64,000 nucleotides of DNA from JABDCD01 sp964469525 (GTDB lineage: Bacteria > Pseudomonadota > Alphaproteobacteria > Rickettsiales > SXRF01), in NCBI GenBank assembly GCA_964469525.1, contig CAYXYU010000001.1:248001-312000 (forward strand), written 5' to 3'. The notes under the pieces are model-generated. The model had not been told where the DNA came from and made no database searches. It worked only from the letters and a program-made list of their open reading frames with translations. The number at the start of each line of letters is the position of its first letter. Positions within the stretch are counted from its first letter, which is position 1. The position numbers and the translations under genes are program-made. Positions 18,339 through 27,135 of this stretch are shown piece after piece.

Positions 18339-19111
18339 AAGTGGAGCACCTCCTCCACTGCCTTGAGGATTACCTCCAACTGATGGGGCTCGGACAGGCG
18401 GTGGCCGCCGCCGCCCACCATTTCCAGTTCGATATCAGGAGAAGTAATACACTCCATCAGCAGGTGCGACATGCGCCAGGGGACGTCCTTGTCGTCGGTG
18501 CCGTGCACCAGTCGCACCGGCACGGGGAATTCCATCCTGGTATCGAGCAGCAGGTGACTGCGCCCGTCCTCGATCAGCTGGCGTGTGATCGGGTACGGTT
18601 CGCTGCCGTAGCAATCGAGGATCAGCATACCCCCCTCTTCCATGAATTTCTGTTTCTCCTCATCGGAGAGCTTGTCCCAGATCAGCCGCTCGGTGAAATC
18701 GACGGCGCTGGCGATGCCGACCAGCCCCGCCACCTTTTCCGGCCGCTCGCGGGCGACGAGGAACATCAGCCACGCGCCCATGCTGGAGCCGACCAGCACG
18801 ACCGGCTCGTCGATGAAGCGGTCGAGCATGTTCAGCGTGTCGCGCTTCCAGTAGCTGATTGTGCCCTGATGAAAAAGGCCGGTTGAGCGGCCATGGCCGG
18901 TATAGTCGAAGCGCAGGAAGCGCCGCTCCTGCTCCCTGCAAAAACTTTCCAGCGCCAGCGCCTTGCTGCCGGTCATGTCCGACTTGAAGCCGCCGAGGAA
19001 CATCACACCCGGCGTCTTGCCTTCGGTCAGCACGTAGGCCAGCCGGCGGCCGCTACCCATATCGAGGTAGGACGGTTCAGGGAGTTGGTTCTTGACGGAG
19101 GTGCTGTTCAT
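18329..19111 (-). CDS. Alpha/beta hydrolase (ABHD10-like esterase)
   Basis: A 260-residue serine hydrolase. The nucleophile elbow is GSSMG (about residues 108-112), preceded by VVLVG. The catalytic Asp is likely in HGTDDKDVP and the His in GGGGHRLSEP. GGFKSDMTGSKA and FDYTGHGRST resemble bacterial relatives of ABHD10-type acyl-protein/glucuronide esterases. No signal peptide is seen, so it is cytoplasmic; the substrate is unknown. The last codons and stop are part of the family D repeat, so the original C-terminus may have been replaced. It is divergent from the glycosyltransferase. Confidence 0.82.
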   Translation of the reverse strand: MNSTSVKNQLPEPSYLDMGSGRRLAYVLTEGKTPGVMFLGGFKSDMTGSKALALESFCREQERRFLRFDYTGHGRSTGLFHQGTISYWKRDTLNMLDRFIDEPVVLVGSSMGAWLMFLVARERPEKVAGLVGIASAVDFTERLIWDKLSDEEKQKFMEEGGMLILDCYGSEPYPITRQLIEDGRSHLLLDTRMEFPVPVRLVHGTDDKDVPWRMSHLLMECITSPDIELEMVGGGGHRLSEPHQLEVILKAVEEVLHLSS

Positions 19112-19151
19112 CTTTAGACCGTGTTAACGATTGTTATATATAAGGGAACGC

Positions 19152-20348
19152 ATGGAAACGCAAACAGCAACCCCGCATAAACCTCCGGTGATCTTGCAAT
19201 TAGTGCCGGAACTGCGAGCCGGCGGTGTTGAGCGCGGCACGATTGATATCGCCCGTGCCATCGTCAAAGCGGGTGGCGTCGCGCTGGTCGCTTCTGCCGG
19301 TGGGCCGCTGGCCAGCCAGCTGCACCACGCCAAGGCGATGCATATTACGCTTCCGCTCAACAGCAAAAATATCTTCACCCTGTGGCGCAACAGCCACCGC
19401 ATTGCAAAACTGGTGCGGGAGCACAAGGTGGATATCATCCATGCCCGCTCGCGCGCACCGGCCTGGAGCGGATGGTGGGCGGCGAAGAAAACTGGCTGCC
19501 ACTTTGTCACCACCTTTCACGGCACCTATGGGCTCAGCGGTCTGTTCAAGCGCCGCTACAACAGCATCATGACGCGCGGCGAGCGGGTCATCGCCGTGTC
19601 GAATTTTATCGCCGACCACATTCAGCAGAATTACACCATCCATTCCGACCGACTGCGCGTCATCCACCGCGGTGTCGATCTCAAGCTGTTCAACCCGTTC
19701 GGCCATTCGCCGCAGCGCATGATCCAGCTGGCCAGGGAATGGCGACTGCCGGACGATCTTCCACTGGTGCTCTTTCCCGGCCGTATTACGCGCTGGAAGG
19801 GGCAGGATGTCTTCATCAAGGCGCTGGCACGCCTGCCTCACCGGCATTTCTTCGCCATTATTCTGGGCGATGCCAAAGGGCATGAATCTTATCGCAAGGA
19901 ACTAGAGTCTCTGATCGTCAAGTCCAACCTGGGAGGACATGTACGTATCGCCGAGCACACCAGTTATGTCATGGAGGCCTATATGCTGTCGCGGCTGGTA
20001 GTGGCGACGTCGATTGCTCCCGAGGCGTTTGGCCGCGTGGTGCTGGAGGCGCAGGCAATGGGTAAGCCGGTTATCGCCACTAACCATGGCGGCCCGTGCG
20101 AAACGGTGGTGCCGGAAGTGACCGGCTGGCTGGTGAAGCCGCGCGATGTGACAGAGCTGGCGGACGCCATCGGCAAAGCTCTGGCACTCGATGAGTCCAC
20201 CATGCAGTGGATGGGTGAGGAAGCCTACGCCAGCGCCCAGCATTTCTCCCTCGACATCATGTGTCGGCAGACGCTTGCTGTGTATGAAGAGGTGATGGGG
20301 ATGGAGAGGAAATCCATCCCGGTCGACACTCAGGAAGAAGCGGCCTAG
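19152..20348 (+). CDS. Glycosyltransferase family 4
   Basis: A 398-residue GT-B fold enzyme that transfers sugar from a nucleotide-sugar, probably in LPS or surface glycan assembly. It has an N-terminal acceptor domain (VPELRAGGVERGTIDIA, then DIIHARSRAPAWSG) and a C-terminal donor domain with LFPGRITRWKGQD and the family 4 EX7E-like region APEAFGRVVLEAQAMGKPV followed by NHGGP. ATG 19152 follows AAGGGA. The stop overlaps the convergent nadA stop. The acceptor is unknown. Confidence 0.88.
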   Translation: METQTATPHKPPVILQLVPELRAGGVERGTIDIARAIVKAGGVALVASAGGPLASQLHHAKAMHITLPLNSKNIFTLWRNSHRIAKLVREHKVDIIHARSRAPAWSGWWAAKKTGCHFVTTFHGTYGLSGLFKRRYNSIMTRGERVIAVSNFIADHIQQNYTIHSDRLRVIHRGVDLKLFNPFGHSPQRMIQLAREWRLPDDLPLVLFPGRITRWKGQDVFIKALARLPHRHFFAIILGDAKGHESYRKELESLIVKSNLGGHVRIAEHTSYVMEAYMLSRLVVATSIAPEAFGRVVLEAQAMGKPVIATNHGGPCETVVPEVTGWLVKPRDVTELADAIGKALALDESTMQWMGEEAYASAQHFSLDIMCRQTLAVYEEVMGMERKSIPVDTQEEAA

Positions 20349-21331
20349 TTCCTCCCCACCGCCTTACTCATCTCGAGCATGCGCTCCAGGGGCTTGCGGG
20401 CGCGGACCATCAAATCGGGGGGGAGTTCGATGGAAGGGGTTCGATCGCGCATGCACGCGGCGATTTTTTCCATGGTATTGAGTTTCATAAACGGGCAGGT
20501 ATTGCAGGAGACGCAGGCGCCGCTTCCCATCCCTGGCACGTCGTAGAAGATGCTGCCGGGGGAGCGTTTCTTCATCTCGTGGAAGATGCCGGGTTCGGTC
20601 AGCACGATGAATTCGCCGCCCGCATGCTCGGCGCTGAATCTGATCAGTGAAGAAGTCGAGCCAATATGGGCTGCATGCTGCAAGAGATGCTCGGGGCATT
20701 CGGGATGGGCAATAACCTGCGCCTGCGGGTGGCGGACTTTCAGCTTGATCAGTTCCTGCTCGGAGAAGCGTTCATGCACGATGCAGGTACCGTTCCAGAG
20801 CAACATGTTGCGGCCGGTTTTCCTGTTGAGATAGGCGCCGAGGTATTTATCCGGCGCGAAGATGATTTTCTGATCTTTGGGCAGCTGATTGATGATTACC
20901 TCGGCGTTGCTCGATGTGACGATAATGTCGCTGAGCGCCTTGATCTCCGCCGAACAGTTGATATAAGTGACCACCAGATGGTCGGGATGCTGGTCCTTGA
21001 ATCTTTTAAAGGCGTCCGGCGGGCAGGAATCCTCAAGCGAGCAGCCGGCCTTGAGGTCGGGAATCAGCACCAGCTTGTCCGGATTTAATATCTTGGCCCC
21101 TTCCGCCATGAACTTCACTCCGCAGAAAACAATGACATCGGCATCGGTGGCGCTGGCGCGGCGGGCAAGCTCCAGCGAATCGCCGACATAATCGGCAATG
21201 TCCTGGATGTCATCCTCCTGGTAATAATGCGCCAGGATGACGGCATTCATTTCCTTGCGCAGGCGGTGGATTTCCGACTCGGGGTCGGCAAATCTGGCCG
21301 CGGTAACGGATATGATTTCTGAAGGCTGCAT
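20345..21331 (-). CDS. nadA: Quinolinate synthase A
   Basis: A 328-residue [4Fe-4S] enzyme that condenses iminoaspartate with dihydroxyacetone phosphate to quinolinate in NAD biosynthesis. Repeated NadA folds show AHYYQEDDIQDIADYVGDSL and the cluster cysteine regions VIVFCGVKFMAE and SCNTCPFMKLNT. HPECPEHLL is also typical. The partner nadB is not in the window. The length is normal. Confidence 0.96.
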   Translation of the reverse strand: MQPSEIISVTAARFADPESEIHRLRKEMNAVILAHYYQEDDIQDIADYVGDSLELARRASATDADVIVFCGVKFMAEGAKILNPDKLVLIPDLKAGCSLEDSCPPDAFKRFKDQHPDHLVVTYINCSAEIKALSDIIVTSSNAEVIINQLPKDQKIIFAPDKYLGAYLNRKTGRNMLLWNGTCIVHERFSEQELIKLKVRHPQAQVIAHPECPEHLLQHAAHIGSTSSLIRFSAEHAGGEFIVLTEPGIFHEMKKRSPGSIFYDVPGMGSGACVSCNTCPFMKLNTMEKIAACMRDRTPSIELPPDLMVRARKPLERMLEMSKAVGRN

Positions 21332-21379
21332 AAGATAAATATAGGGGTAAAGGTTAATTTATTAAAGGGCTTTCCTCTT

Positions 21380-21474
21380 GTCATCACCCCAATCGCGTTA
21401 GCGATTCTAGGATGGTCAAAATTATATAGAAGTTGGATTCCCCTAGAATTTGCTGTGCAAATTCGGGGAATGAT
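21380..21474. repeat. Palindromic repeat, family A
   Basis: Starts GTCATCACCCCAATCGCG and ends TTCGGGGAATGATG, in the same orientation as 13911. It lies between the nadA promoter side and the 3' end of gpsA, ending seven bases from the gpsA stop. Confidence 0.9.
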
Positions 21475-21480
21475 GTTCCC

Positions 21481-22488
21481 TCATATCCCCTCGCTTACGA
21501 AGGGCCTTTCCAGGAGGCTTTCCACCACCCGGTCAACGGGGGCGTTCTCGTAGAGGATGCGGTACACGGCGTCGCAGATCGGCATGTTGAGGTCGAATTT
21601 ATGGGCCAGCTTGCTGACCGACTCGGCAGCTACCACCCCCTCGGTGGCTCCCCTTCCCCTTCCGGAAAGTATTTCCTCCTTGCTGCGCCCTTGCCCAATG
21701 GCAATGCCGAACGACATGTTGCGCGATTTGGTGCTACCGCAGGTCAGGATCAAATCCCCGAGCCCCGAAAGCCCCATCAGCGTTTCATACTGCCCCCCCT
21801 TGGCGATCGCCAGACGCGCCATCTCGGCGAAGCCGCGCGTCACCAGTGCGGCGCGGGCGTTCTCCCCGAATCTTTTGCCGATGGCGATGCCGCAGGCGAT
21901 GGCGATAACGTTCTTCACCGCACCGCCGATCTGGGCGCCGATGATGTCGGTAGTCATGTAGGGGCGGAACAGGCGCCCGCCGAGAGCATAGATCAGCATA
22001 TCCCACACGGCTTCCTCCTGGCAGGCGATGGTGGTGGCGGTAGGCAGGCCGCGCGCAGCTTCGTCGGCGAAATTCGGGCCTGAGATAATGGCAATAGGGT
22101 TATGCGGCAGGATCGACTGCGTCACTTCGCTCATCAGCATCAGGCTGCCGCGCTCAATGCCCTTGCTGGCGATCGCGATCGGCACATCGGTAGCGATCAG
22201 GTCAGAGATGGCGATGCAGACCGTGCGCAATACATGCGAAGGCGTGGCAATCACTACCAGATCGCTGCGGCAGACATCGTTGAAGCGATCGGTGACGATG
22301 AGGTCGGGATCGATGAAGACCGACGGTAAATAAATATCGTTGACGCGGTGCTCGCGGATGGATTGGATGACATGATGGTTACGCGTACCGAGCAATACTT
22401 CACTGCCGGCGCGATTTGCAAGGATGGCGAGCCCTGTACCCCAAGCGCCGCCGCCGATAACGCCGACGCGATAACGGCCGCTTTCCAT
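21481..22488 (-). CDS. gpsA: Glycerol-3-phosphate dehydrogenase [NAD(P)+]
   Basis: A 335-residue enzyme that makes sn-glycerol-3-phosphate for phospholipids. The NAD loop is VGVIGGGAWGTGLA near the N-terminus; GIERGS, AIISGPNFADEAARG, KNVIAIACGIAIG and GLSGLGDLILTC follow. ATG 22488 overlaps the virB9 stop by one base (TAATG), so the gene is coupled to virB8-virB9. The open frame extends further upstream inside virB9 but that extension has no family counterpart. The co-occurrence with the glycerol-1-phosphate dehydrogenase at 1588 means both glycerol-phosphate enantiomers might be produced. Confidence 0.95.
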   Translation of the reverse strand: MESGRYRVGVIGGGAWGTGLAILANRAGSEVLLGTRNHHVIQSIREHRVNDIYLPSVFIDPDLIVTDRFNDVCRSDLVVIATPSHVLRTVCIAISDLIATDVPIAIASKGIERGSLMLMSEVTQSILPHNPIAIISGPNFADEAARGLPTATTIACQEEAVWDMLIYALGGRLFRPYMTTDIIGAQIGGAVKNVIAIACGIAIGKRFGENARAALVTRGFAEMARLAIAKGGQYETLMGLSGLGDLILTCGSTKSRNMSFGIAIGQGRSKEEILSGRGRGATEGVVAAESVSKLAHKFDLNMPICDAVYRILYENAPVDRVVESLLERPFVSEGI

Positions 22489-23255
22489 TACTGGTTGGCG
22501 GCTAGCCGCTTGGGCGCCCGCATCGCTTCGTTGAAAACGCACACGATGTCCTTGCCGTGCCGCAGGGTGAAGCGCTCGCCCACGCGCTCGATCACAATAT
22601 AATCGCCCCGGGTACGGTAGTTGATCAGCGATTCTTCCCCAGTATCAGACACGAGGAAGAAGGCCGGGATATCGGCATTCTTGTTCTTGAATTGGAAATA
22701 GGTGAACTGCCCGTCGTCGAAGATCTTGATCGGCGCAATCAGATCGGTGCCGGAGATGGTGTAATTGAAGTTATAGCCTCCCGCGTCCCGGACCGGGTCG
22801 GGAATCGGCACGGAATCCAGATAATTGCTGACCGTCGCCATATCCTGCCCGTCGGGATAGATAAAGCGCATAATGAAGATCATGTCAGGATCTTCGATGC
22901 TATTGGTCTCACGCCCGTGCAGCTCGAACAGGTAAGTATGGCGGTTGGTGATGATGGTCATGTTGGTGGTGGCATCCTGATCAACCGGCTTCAGGAAGAG
23001 CCGGTTGCCGGAAGGATTCAGCATCCAGGCGGTGGAGTCACCCATGGAGATGGTTGCGATTTCCTCCCCCTGCCCGAACTCGATAGCCGACTGGAAGCGA
23101 TAATGCCCGGTAAAGCGGTATACCTGATCGGGCTGGTACATGACAATGCGCACGCGGTGATCAAGCTGAATAGGGCGTGGCTCGCGTGCGGCCTGCGCGA
23201 CTGAGGGTAAGGCAAGTGCCACCAGTAACAGCATATATAGTGATATGGTTCTCAT
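22488..23255 (-). CDS. virB9: Type IV secretion system protein VirB9
   Basis: A 255-residue periplasmic/outer-membrane-associated subunit of the T4SS core complex (VirB7-VirB9-VirB10). The signal peptide is residues 1-22 (ending VAQA). The N-terminal domain carries ARE..IQLDHRVRIVMYQPD, and the CagX-type C-terminal domain carries YNFNYTISG, PIKIFDDGQFTYFQF and NYRTRGDYIVIERV. The length is normal and both halves are present. It is coupled to virB8 upstream and gpsA downstream by TAATG overlaps. No virB7, B10, B11 or D4 gene is in the window. Confidence 0.93.
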   Translation of the reverse strand: MRTISLYMLLLVALALPSVAQAAREPRPIQLDHRVRIVMYQPDQVYRFTGHYRFQSAIEFGQGEEIATISMGDSTAWMLNPSGNRLFLKPVDQDATTNMTIITNRHTYLFELHGRETNSIEDPDMIFIMRFIYPDGQDMATVSNYLDSVPIPDPVRDAGGYNFNYTISGTDLIAPIKIFDDGQFTYFQFKNKNADIPAFFLVSDTGEESLINYRTRGDYIVIERVGERFTLRHGKDIVCVFNEAMRAPKRLAANQ

Positions 23256-23962
23256 TATCCTTCCTGCATCCGCTTGTTGCGGTATTGGGTGACGATGAAG
23301 TTAATGGGCTTCACCTTGTCCGTTTCCTCATCCAAAGTAACGCCATTATATTCAAAATCAATCGTTGCCTGCCACATTGTGGTTTTAATGCCTGTTGGCC
23401 CTTCCACGATTGCCTCATAGGTAACTTCCATGGCATTCTGCTCCGGCAACCGCTTCGAGGATACGACCCTGATACTGCGGCGCGAGTGGCGCTGATAAAG
23501 CGCGATGGGGCTGTCGGGACTGCGCGGGTCGATGGCCTGCTGGAATTCGCGGAACACGCCTTCCGTGCTCTGGCTCCTGATGCCGCTGATGTTGCGGTCG
23601 AACGATTCGATATCGTAGCTTTCGCGGAAGGTGACATAGTTGTTCACCAGAAAGCGCAGCATCGCTGCGCTCGGGTCTTCGCCCTTGTACGCCAGCATAC
23701 TGATTCGCGGCAGGTCGTCGACGATATTGTTGCTGTTGACAATGAATGGAACGGCGCTACTCAACGGGTATAACCCTCGCGCGGCGATAACGGCAACGAA
23801 CAGAATCATGCCTGCGATGGCGGTGATGGCGATGTACAGATAGCGCTCGGCCATGGGGTCGTGCACGGCCAGGTCATACATGCTGCGCGCTTCGCGGAAA
23901 TACTCACCGGTACGAACTTTTTCAGCGATTTCAAGATATTCTTCCGGCGGTTTTTGTTCCAT
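23255..23962 (-). CDS. virB8: Type IV secretion system protein VirB8
   Basis: A 235-residue bitopic inner-membrane assembly factor of the T4SS. A short cytoplasmic N-terminus with SMYDLAVHDPMAERYLYI is followed by one transmembrane segment (about 48-70) and a periplasmic NTF2-like domain with NNYVTFRESYD, RVVSSKRLP and PINFIVTQYR. MEQKPPEEY at 23962 is the likely start; an open extension to 24049 lacks a plausible start context. It leads the virB8-virB9-gpsA operon. Confidence 0.92.
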   Translation of the reverse strand: MEQKPPEEYLEIAEKVRTGEYFREARSMYDLAVHDPMAERYLYIAITAIAGMILFVAVIAARGLYPLSSAVPFIVNSNNIVDDLPRISMLAYKGEDPSAAMLRFLVNNYVTFRESYDIESFDRNISGIRSQSTEGVFREFQQAIDPRSPDSPIALYQRHSRRSIRVVSSKRLPEQNAMEVTYEAIVEGPTGIKTTMWQATIDFEYNGVTLDEETDKVKPINFIVTQYRNKRMQEG

Positions 23963-24072
23963 AGCGCGACTATACAATAAAAGCCTGAAAAACACTACGT
24001 TTTTGTTGTTGACGGGGGGCATGGCGAACGGTTTAATCAGTCCCGTCATGCGAAATTTGTAAGCATTATCCC

Positions 24073-24246
24073 ATGGAAAAGTTAACAGAAGTTTTCGCTA
24101 TGGGCGGTTATGCCGCCTATGTCTGGCCGTCTTTCCTGCTGACGGCGCTGGTTCTCGCGGGCATGATCGCCGCAAGTATCCAACGTCTGCGCGTGGCGCA
24201 GAGAATTCTGTGTAAACTTCAATCTTCCTCGGGCGATGAAGCCTAA
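24073..24246 (+). CDS. ccmD: Heme exporter protein CcmD
   Basis: A 57-residue protein. MGGYAAYVWPSF precedes a single membrane helix and a charged tail (QRLRVAQRIL), the classic CcmD pattern. CcmD helps the CcmABC complex release holo-CcmE. Its 3' end overlaps the ccmE start by 11 bases, so translation is coupled. It is divergent from virB8, with 110 bases between the starts. Confidence 0.9.
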   Translation: MEKLTEVFAMGGYAAYVWPSFLLTALVLAGMIAASIQRLRVAQRILCKLQSSSGDEA

Positions 24247-24664
24247 ACACCAGCGGCTGGTTTTCGTCGCTGTCAGCGTGGTTCTGCTGATTGTCGCGGC
24301 ATTGCTTATTACCCGCGCTTTTCGTGATAACCTGATATTTTTTTATAGCCCTTCCGAACTTCCGGCGTCTGTATCGAAGGACCGGCTTATCCGGATCGGT
24401 GGGCTGGTGGAGAGCGGCAGTATCGTTAAAACCAATGAGGAGATACGCTTCAAGGTGACCGACGGCGCAGGCAGCATTACCGTCCGATTCCAGGGCCTTC
24501 CCCCCAATCTCTTTCGCGAGGGACAGGGGGTAGTGGCGGAAGGATACCGAAAGGCTGACGGTACGTTCCGCGCAACCCGTATCCTCGCCAAGCACGACGA
24601 GCGGTACATGCCACCGGAAGTCGCCGAGGCGCTCAAGCGCACCGGCCGCTGGCAGGGGGAGTAA
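24236..24664 (+). CDS. ccmE: Cytochrome c-type biogenesis heme chaperone CcmE
   Basis: A 142-residue membrane-anchored periplasmic OB-fold protein that binds heme covalently and passes it to the CcmF/H ligase. The N-terminal anchor (about 7-25) is clear. IRIGGLVESGSI, FKVTDG and VAEGYRKADGTFRA are family motifs. The heme-binding histidine with its partner tyrosine is in KHDERYMPPE (HxxxY). The order ccmD-ccmE-ccmF fits the operon. Confidence 0.96.
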   Translation: MKPKHQRLVFVAVSVVLLIVAALLITRAFRDNLIFFYSPSELPASVSKDRLIRIGGLVESGSIVKTNEEIRFKVTDGAGSITVRFQGLPPNLFREGQGVVAEGYRKADGTFRATRILAKHDERYMPPEVAEALKRTGRWQGE

Positions 24665-24666
24665 AC

Positions 24667-26583
24667 GTGGCTGCCGAGTTGGGCTTGTTTTTCCTCATCA
24701 TCGCTTTATTGACTGCCTGCATGCAGGCGGCGCTGCTGCTGCCGCTTTCCTCGCTGCAGGCGGTGGCAGCACAGGCGCTACGGCCAGCTGCCTGGCTGCA
24801 GGTAGTCTGCATCACGCTGGCGCTGGCAGTGCTCGTTACGCTTAGGCTCGATTCGGATTTCACCGTCAGCAATGTGGCGTCGCATTCCAACCTGACACTG
24901 CCGGTGCTGTATAAAGTGGTTGGTGCATGGGGCAATCATGAGGGTTCCATGCTGCTGTGGGTATGGGTGTTGGCGGCGTTCGGGGCGGCGCTGGCGAGTA
25001 ACATCAGGCCAGAGGCATGCGGCACGAGGGATGAGAATGCAGCTCACTCGTCCCTCATGCCGCATGCCTCGTGGCTTGGGTCTGCCCTCGCCGTGCAGGC
25101 ATTACTGGCTGCCGGGTTTCTGCTGTTCATCCTATTCACTTCCAATCCCTTCGAGCGGATCTTTCCGCCGCCACCGGATGGAGCTGCGCTGAATCCGCTG
25201 CTGCAGGACGTGGCGCTCGCCATGCACCCGCCCCTGCTCTATCTAGGCTATGTGGGTTTTTCCATCGTGTTCTCGCTGGCGGTGGCGGCGCTGCTCCACA
25301 AGGAAAAGGTTGAGGAATTCATGCGCCGATGGGCTGTCATTGCCCATCCATGGATACTGGCATCGTGGAGCGCACTGACGGTAGGTATCGGACTAGGTAG
25401 CTGGTGGGCTTATCGCGTGCTCGGCTGGGGCGGCTTCTGGTTCTGGGACCCGGTGGAGAATGTATCGCTATTGCCATGGTTGGCGGGAACAGCACTGCTG
25501 CATTCTAACATCGTGCTGAAGAAACGCGGAGCGCTGGCTTCCTGGGTGCTGCTGCTCGCTATTGTTACTTTCGGCATGAGCCTTATCGGCACCTTCCTGG
25601 TACGGGCGGGCGTGCTTACTTCGGTGCACAGTTTCGCCAGTGATCCCACGCGCGGCCTTTTCATCCTCACTTATATCATCCTTGTCGTCGGGACTGCCCT
25701 GGGGCTGTTCGCACGGCGAGCCAACCCAAATACACCGCTGGAGGAAGCAGTGCCGCCGTTGTCACGCAGCGGACTGATTGTCGTCAACAACCTGTTCCTG
25801 CTAGCGGCCTGCGCCACCGTGCTGCTTGGCACGCTCTATCCGATGGTCGCGCAGTGGCTGGGCGACAGCGTCAGCGTGGGGCCACCATATTTCAATGCCA
25901 CCGTACTGCCGATTATGGCGATTCCGCTGCTCGTTGCCGGGTTGGCACCCTACCTGCACTGGAAACAAGCGCCCGTCCGCTACGCTTTGCGTGCCGCGCA
26001 GCCCGCGCTGCTGGCAGTGTTGGCAACCATCTTGCTCGCGTTGATGCTGGCGGAACGCGAAGTGCTGCTGTCGTCGCTCGGGCTGGGGCTGGCGGCGTGG
26101 TTACTGGCGGCGAGCCTGCGCTGGATAAAGGAAAAGCGTGCATGGTCGGTGTTGCTCGGCCATATCGGGATGGCGGTGCTGGCGGCAGGAATCACCGGTG
26201 CGGGACTATGGAAGGTCGAGGCGGAACAACGGATGGCGCCGGGGGAAACTCTGGAAATCGCCGGGCATAGCATTCGCTTCGAGGCGCATGAGCCGGTGCA
26301 TACGTCGAATCACCATGGCTGGCGCGGCCGCTTTACGCTGGATGGGGTATTATTGGAGCCCGAGTACCGGATCTATGCCATTGCTGGCAACCAGATCAGC
26401 ATTCCCGCCATCGACAGCTCGCTTATGCGTGATATGTATATTGTCATTGGCGAAACAACCAATGGGCGCACAGCGGTAAGAGCCTATGTCAACCCGCTGA
26501 TCGGTTTAATCTGGGGAGGCATCGCGTTGATGGCGCTGGGAGGTATAATGGGGTTGCGGCAATGTTTGCGGAGGCGGTCATGA
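24667..26583 (+). CDS. ccmF: Heme lyase CcmF
   Basis: A 638-residue integral membrane protein with many transmembrane segments that ligates heme to apocytochrome c with CcmH/CcmI. The WWD heme-handling region is present (GLGSWWAYRVLGWGGFWFWDPVEN), as are HNLT-like HSNLTLPVLYKVVGAWGNHEGS and HPPLLYLGYVGFS. The start is GTG 24667, two bases after ccmE. Residues about 116-136 are an in-frame palindromic insertion (EACGTRDENAAHSS...) encoded by 25012-25073. It lies in a loop between two membrane helices, not within a family motif. Confidence 0.95.
   Translation: MAAELGLFFLIIALLTACMQAALLLPLSSLQAVAAQALRPAAWLQVVCITLALAVLVTLRLDSDFTVSNVASHSNLTLPVLYKVVGAWGNHEGSMLLWVWVLAAFGAALASNIRPEACGTRDENAAHSSLMPHASWLGSALAVQALLAAGFLLFILFTSNPFERIFPPPPDGAALNPLLQDVALAMHPPLLYLGYVGFSIVFSLAVAALLHKEKVEEFMRRWAVIAHPWILASWSALTVGIGLGSWWAYRVLGWGGFWFWDPVENVSLLPWLAGTALLHSNIVLKKRGALASWVLLLAIVTFGMSLIGTFLVRAGVLTSVHSFASDPTRGLFILTYIILVVGTALGLFARRANPNTPLEEAVPPLSRSGLIVVNNLFLLAACATVLLGTLYPMVAQWLGDSVSVGPPYFNATVLPIMAIPLLVAGLAPYLHWKQAPVRYALRAAQPALLAVLATILLALMLAEREVLLSSLGLGLAAWLLAASLRWIKEKRAWSVLLGHIGMAVLAAGITGAGLWKVEAEQRMAPGETLEIAGHSIRFEAHEPVHTSNHHGWRGRFTLDGVLLEPEYRIYAIAGNQISIPAIDSSLMRDMYIVIGETTNGRTAVRAYVNPLIGLIWGGIALMALGGIMGLRQCLRRRS
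25012..25073. repeat. Palindromic insertion inside ccmF, read in frame
   Basis: Left arm GAGGCATGCGGCACGAGGGA and right arm TCCCTCATGCCGCATGCCTC are inverted complements with one mismatch, around a short centre. It encodes about 20 residues in a loop of CcmF. It belongs to none of the other repeat families in the window. Confidence 0.85.
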
Positions 26584-27131
26584 ACCCATGGTTTAGGCTT
26601 ATCCCGCTCGGGATACTGTTTCTGCTGGCATTGGTGCTGGCCAGTGGGTTGCTTAACAGCGAGCAGCCCAAAAAAACAGTCAGCCTAGTGGGATATCATG
26701 CCGCGCCTTTTTCCGTGCCGACGTTGCCCGTAGCAGGTCAGGCAGCGGGGAAAATGTCGCCGGATACCTGGCGCGGGGAGATTGCTGTGCTGAATGTCTT
26801 TGCTTCCTGGTGCGAGCCGTGCGCGAGCGAACATCCGGTGATGATGCGGCTGGCGCAGGCTAGCAAGGTCCCGGTGTACGGACTGGCATGGAAAGATACG
26901 CCGGAAAAGGTCTCGGCGTGGCTTAGCGCACGCGGTAACCCGTACCAGGTAATCGGCATTGACAGCGGTGGAAGATCTACCATTCCGCTGGCGCTAACAG
27001 GTGTGCCGGAGACGTTACTGTTCGATGAGGAGGGAAGCGTGGTGTATCACCATAAATCTGCCATCGACGATGAAACCGTGGATAAGGTACTACTACCGCT
27101 GGTGGAGAAGCTGCGTGCGGGCGAGCTTTAG
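26580..27131 (+). CDS. ccmG: Thiol:disulfide interchange protein CcmG/DsbE
   Basis: A 183-residue membrane-anchored periplasmic thioredoxin that keeps apocytochrome c cysteines reduced for heme attachment. The N-terminal anchor is about 5-25. The thioredoxin active site is ASWCEPCASEHP, with GVPETLLFDEEG (cis-Pro region) downstream. ATG overlaps the ccmF stop (ATGA). A family A repeat begins 11 bases after its stop. Confidence 0.93.
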   Translation: MNPWFRLIPLGILFLLALVLASGLLNSEQPKKTVSLVGYHAAPFSVPTLPVAGQAAGKMSPDTWRGEIAVLNVFASWCEPCASEHPVMMRLAQASKVPVYGLAWKDTPEKVSAWLSARGNPYQVIGIDSGGRSTIPLALTGVPETLLFDEEGSVVYHHKSAIDDETVDKVLLPLVEKLRAGEL

Positions 27132-27135
27132 TTAT

